Positions 6,416-7,665 of a stretch of DNA of 7,665 nt are shown here, in pieces. Numbering within the stretch: the stretch's first letter is position 1; every line of letters begins with the position of its first letter. The notes beneath the pieces are model-generated. The model saw only the letters and a list, made by a program, of their open reading frames with translations, had not been told where the DNA came from and did no database searches. This DNA is from Candidatus Aphodomonas merdavium (GTDB lineage: Bacteria > Bacillota > Clostridia > Christensenellales > Aristaeellaceae): positions 1 through 7,665 of the forward strand of contig DVLH01000003.1 of assembly GCA_018715585.1 (NCBI GenBank), in the 5' to 3' direction. The position numbers and the translations under genes are program-made.

Positions 6416-7665
6416 TCAGCTCCTTTGCAATGCAAAAATTTGGTGATGCAGGCGCGCAGCGGGCGCTTCCAGCGTGAGCCGCCAGACGCTGCCGGGAAAG
6501 TTTTCAGCCATGCGCGGGTCGGTGATGCGAATCTCTTCCACGCACTGTTGCAATGCGGGATCATGCCTGAGCCGAAGCGGGCCAAATACCGCCTGGTCCG
6601 GGGTTAGCACGGGCTTTTCGCGCAGCATGAATACCCATGTGACCGTTTGCCCGCTCTTTAATTCTATATGATCGGTCAAGGTGACGCCGCTTTTATGATC
6701 GGTCAAGGTGACGCCGCTTTTGTCGATTGCAAACGCGCGCGACAGGGAGCACACGCCCGCTTCCCGCGGGTAGGCGGCGGCAAAATCAAGGCGCATGCCT
6801 TGCTCGCAGGCCTGCACGTCCACCGCGGCGTGCGCTTTGCCCACCGCTTGTTCCGCGCCACCGATGAGCGGCACGTTGTGGTTGCGCGAGCGCGTGTTCA
6901 TCAGCGTGTAGCGCTCAGGGCCGAACGTTTTGCCCGTGTAGAGGCAGTTGCCAAGGTCGATAACCTGCGGCTGGCCGTCCGCATAAAGGAGGAAGTTGCC
7001 GATGTCGTTGTGGTTGTGGCTTTCGTCGTTATGCCCGCCTTTAGCGGCCAGGTATATCCCTGCGCACCGCCAGGAGAACACCTGAAGATCCGGCAGCGCC
7101 AAGAAGGCAGGTTGCGGCGGCACAGGCAGCGCGGGAACGGGGGCGAACAGCGTCCGCAGCACGCGGTTCATCTGCGGCGTATCCAGCGGCTTGACGCCTG
7201 TGTGACATGCTAGCACCTGCGCGCCCAGCGCCGCCAGCGATGCGTTTTCCGTGCATTGGCCCAGATGCAGCAGGCGCTCTCCATCCATGCGCGGTTTTGC
7301 GTCACAGTCGGCGAAGTTGATGTAATACGGGCCGTCAATATGCGCATGCAGCGGGAAAGCGGCGATGCGCCGGATCAGCGGCTCGTGGTAAAAGCTTACG
7401 CGGCCCCCGGTGGCGGTGTAGACGCTTTGCAATGCATCAAAAAGCGCCGCCCCCGCCATGTTGAAATAGCCCGCGCCTTCGTCGCAGCCGCCGTCGGACG
7501 GCAGCACGGCGATATAGCTGTCCAGCATACGCATCGCGCGCGCGACGCCCGCGCTGCGGCGGTATGCATCCCGCTCCAGCAGCAGCAACACGTCGATAAC
7601 GTTGGAAACGATCCAGGGGGTCCAGTTGTTTACGTCGTGCCGGATCATGCCCATCCACCAGAAAT
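6416..7665 (-). CDS. Heparinase II/III-family polysaccharide lyase, C-terminal part (5' end beyond window)
   Basis: The frame is open to the right edge and reads FWWMGMIRHDVNNWTPW, so the ATG at 7654 is internal and the true start lies outside. About 415 residues are visible. Numbered from that Met, the family motifs are NNW (9-11), SDGGCDEGAGYF (53-64, with the likely catalytic Tyr63), and the heparinase II/III domain GGHNDESHNHNDIGNFLLYADGQPQVIDLG (206-235), with His213/His215 in the position of the conserved histidine. Such enzymes cleave uronic-acid polysaccharides (heparin/heparan, alginate and others) by beta-elimination, leaving unsaturated ends for GH88. The substrate cannot be read from these motifs. 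The missing N-terminus, probably 150-250 residues, would show whether it is secreted. KSGVTLTDH occurs twice in a row (312-320, 321-329) from a 27-bp DNA duplication. It is the first visible gene of the operon, five bases upstream of DUF2264. Confidence 0.9.
   Translation of the reverse strand, partial: FWWMGMIRHDVNNWTPWIVSNVIDVLLLLERDAYRRSAGVARAMRMLDSYIAVLPSDGGCDEGAGYFNMAGAALFDALQSVYTATGGRVSFYHEPLIRRIAAFPLHAHIDGPYYINFADCDAKPRMDGERLLHLGQCTENASLAALGAQVLACHTGVKPLDTPQMNRVLRTLFAPVPALPVPPQPAFLALPDLQVFSWRCAGIYLAAKGGHNDESHNHNDIGNFLLYADGQPQVIDLGNCLYTGKTFGPERYTLMNTRSRNHNVPLIGGAEQAVGKAHAAVDVQACEQGMRLDFAAAYPREAGVCSLSRAFAIDKSGVTLTDHKSGVTLTDHIELKSGQTVTWVFMLREKPVLTPDQAVFGPLRLRHDPALQQCVEEIRITDPRMAENFPGSVWRLTLEAPAARLHHQIFALQRS
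6420..6426 (-). promoter_or_regulatory. Ribosome binding site supporting the TTG start of the DUF2264 gene
   Basis: AAAGGAG on the minus strand ends 9 nt before TTG 6410 and lies in the last codons of the lyase gene, just ahead of its TGA (6418-6416). No in-frame ATG or GTG lies between it and the conserved NPLRTRADV, so TTG is the best start. The layout suggests coupled translation of the two genes. Confidence 0.75.
6668..6721. repeat. Perfect 27-bp tandem duplication inside the lyase gene
   Basis: Positions 6668-6694 and 6695-6721 are identical, base for base. The unit is a multiple of three, so the frame is kept and the protein gains a second KSGVTLTDH. The copies also agree at third codon positions, so the duplication is recent, under conversion, or an assembly artefact. 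It falls in the beta-sandwich domain after the active-site motifs. Confidence 0.95.

Noticed and set aside
7652..7654. ATG at 7654 as the start of the lyase
   Set aside because: The frame stays open upstream, and the residues just before it (FWW) continue the tryptophan-rich region leading into the NNW motif, so this Met is internal.
1..7665. CRISPR array, tRNA, rRNA, insertion sequence or phage-like genes
   Set aside because: No spaced repeats, no tRNA-like cloverleaf in the short gaps, no transposase motifs or terminal inverted repeats were seen; nearly all the DNA is accounted for by seven coding sequences.

Overview
The window is a compact, entirely minus-strand carbohydrate-catabolism locus, read from right to left. 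The DNA is GC-rich. Starts are preceded by strong AGGAGG-type ribosome binding sites, genes are packed with overlaps or gaps of a few bases, and the kduD-type dehydrogenase belongs to the form seen in Gram-positive bacteria. Together this suggests a GC-rich member of the Bacillota (Clostridia-like, perhaps gut-associated), but no rRNA or other phylogenetic marker is present, so this is an inference.

Layout in transcription order: (1) 3' part of a heparinase II/III-type polysaccharide lyase (7665-6416, 5' end outside the window); (2) a DUF2264 protein starting at a TTG codon (6410-4590); (3) a GH88 unsaturated glucuronyl hydrolase overlapping it by 17 bp (4606-3479); (4) a 262-residue protein with a discoidin-like C-terminal domain (3472-2684); (5) kduI (2662-1820); (6) a kduD/dhuD-type short-chain dehydrogenase (1795-998); (7) an intrinsic terminator (951-983) and a short regulatory gap; (8) the 5' part of a GH2 beta-galactosidase (881 to 1, 3' end outside the window). 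No stretch above 300 bp lacks a gene; the largest gap is 116 bp.

Genes 1-6 look like one transcription unit with a coherent route. A uronic-acid polysaccharide is cut by a lyase to unsaturated oligosaccharides. GH88 removes the unsaturated uronate, which opens to 5-keto-4-deoxyuronate (DKI). KduI isomerises this to 3-deoxy-D-glycero-2,5-hexodiulosonate (DKII), and the KduD-type enzyme reduces that to 2-keto-3-deoxygluconate. The KDG kinase and aldolase, transporters and regulator are not in the window. GH88 points to a glycosaminoglycan-like or other glucuronate-containing substrate rather than plain pectin, but the exact polymer cannot be fixed from this sequence. The DUF2264 protein and the discoidin-like protein are the two components with unproven roles. 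The most concrete oddity is an in-frame 27-bp tandem duplication in the lyase gene.
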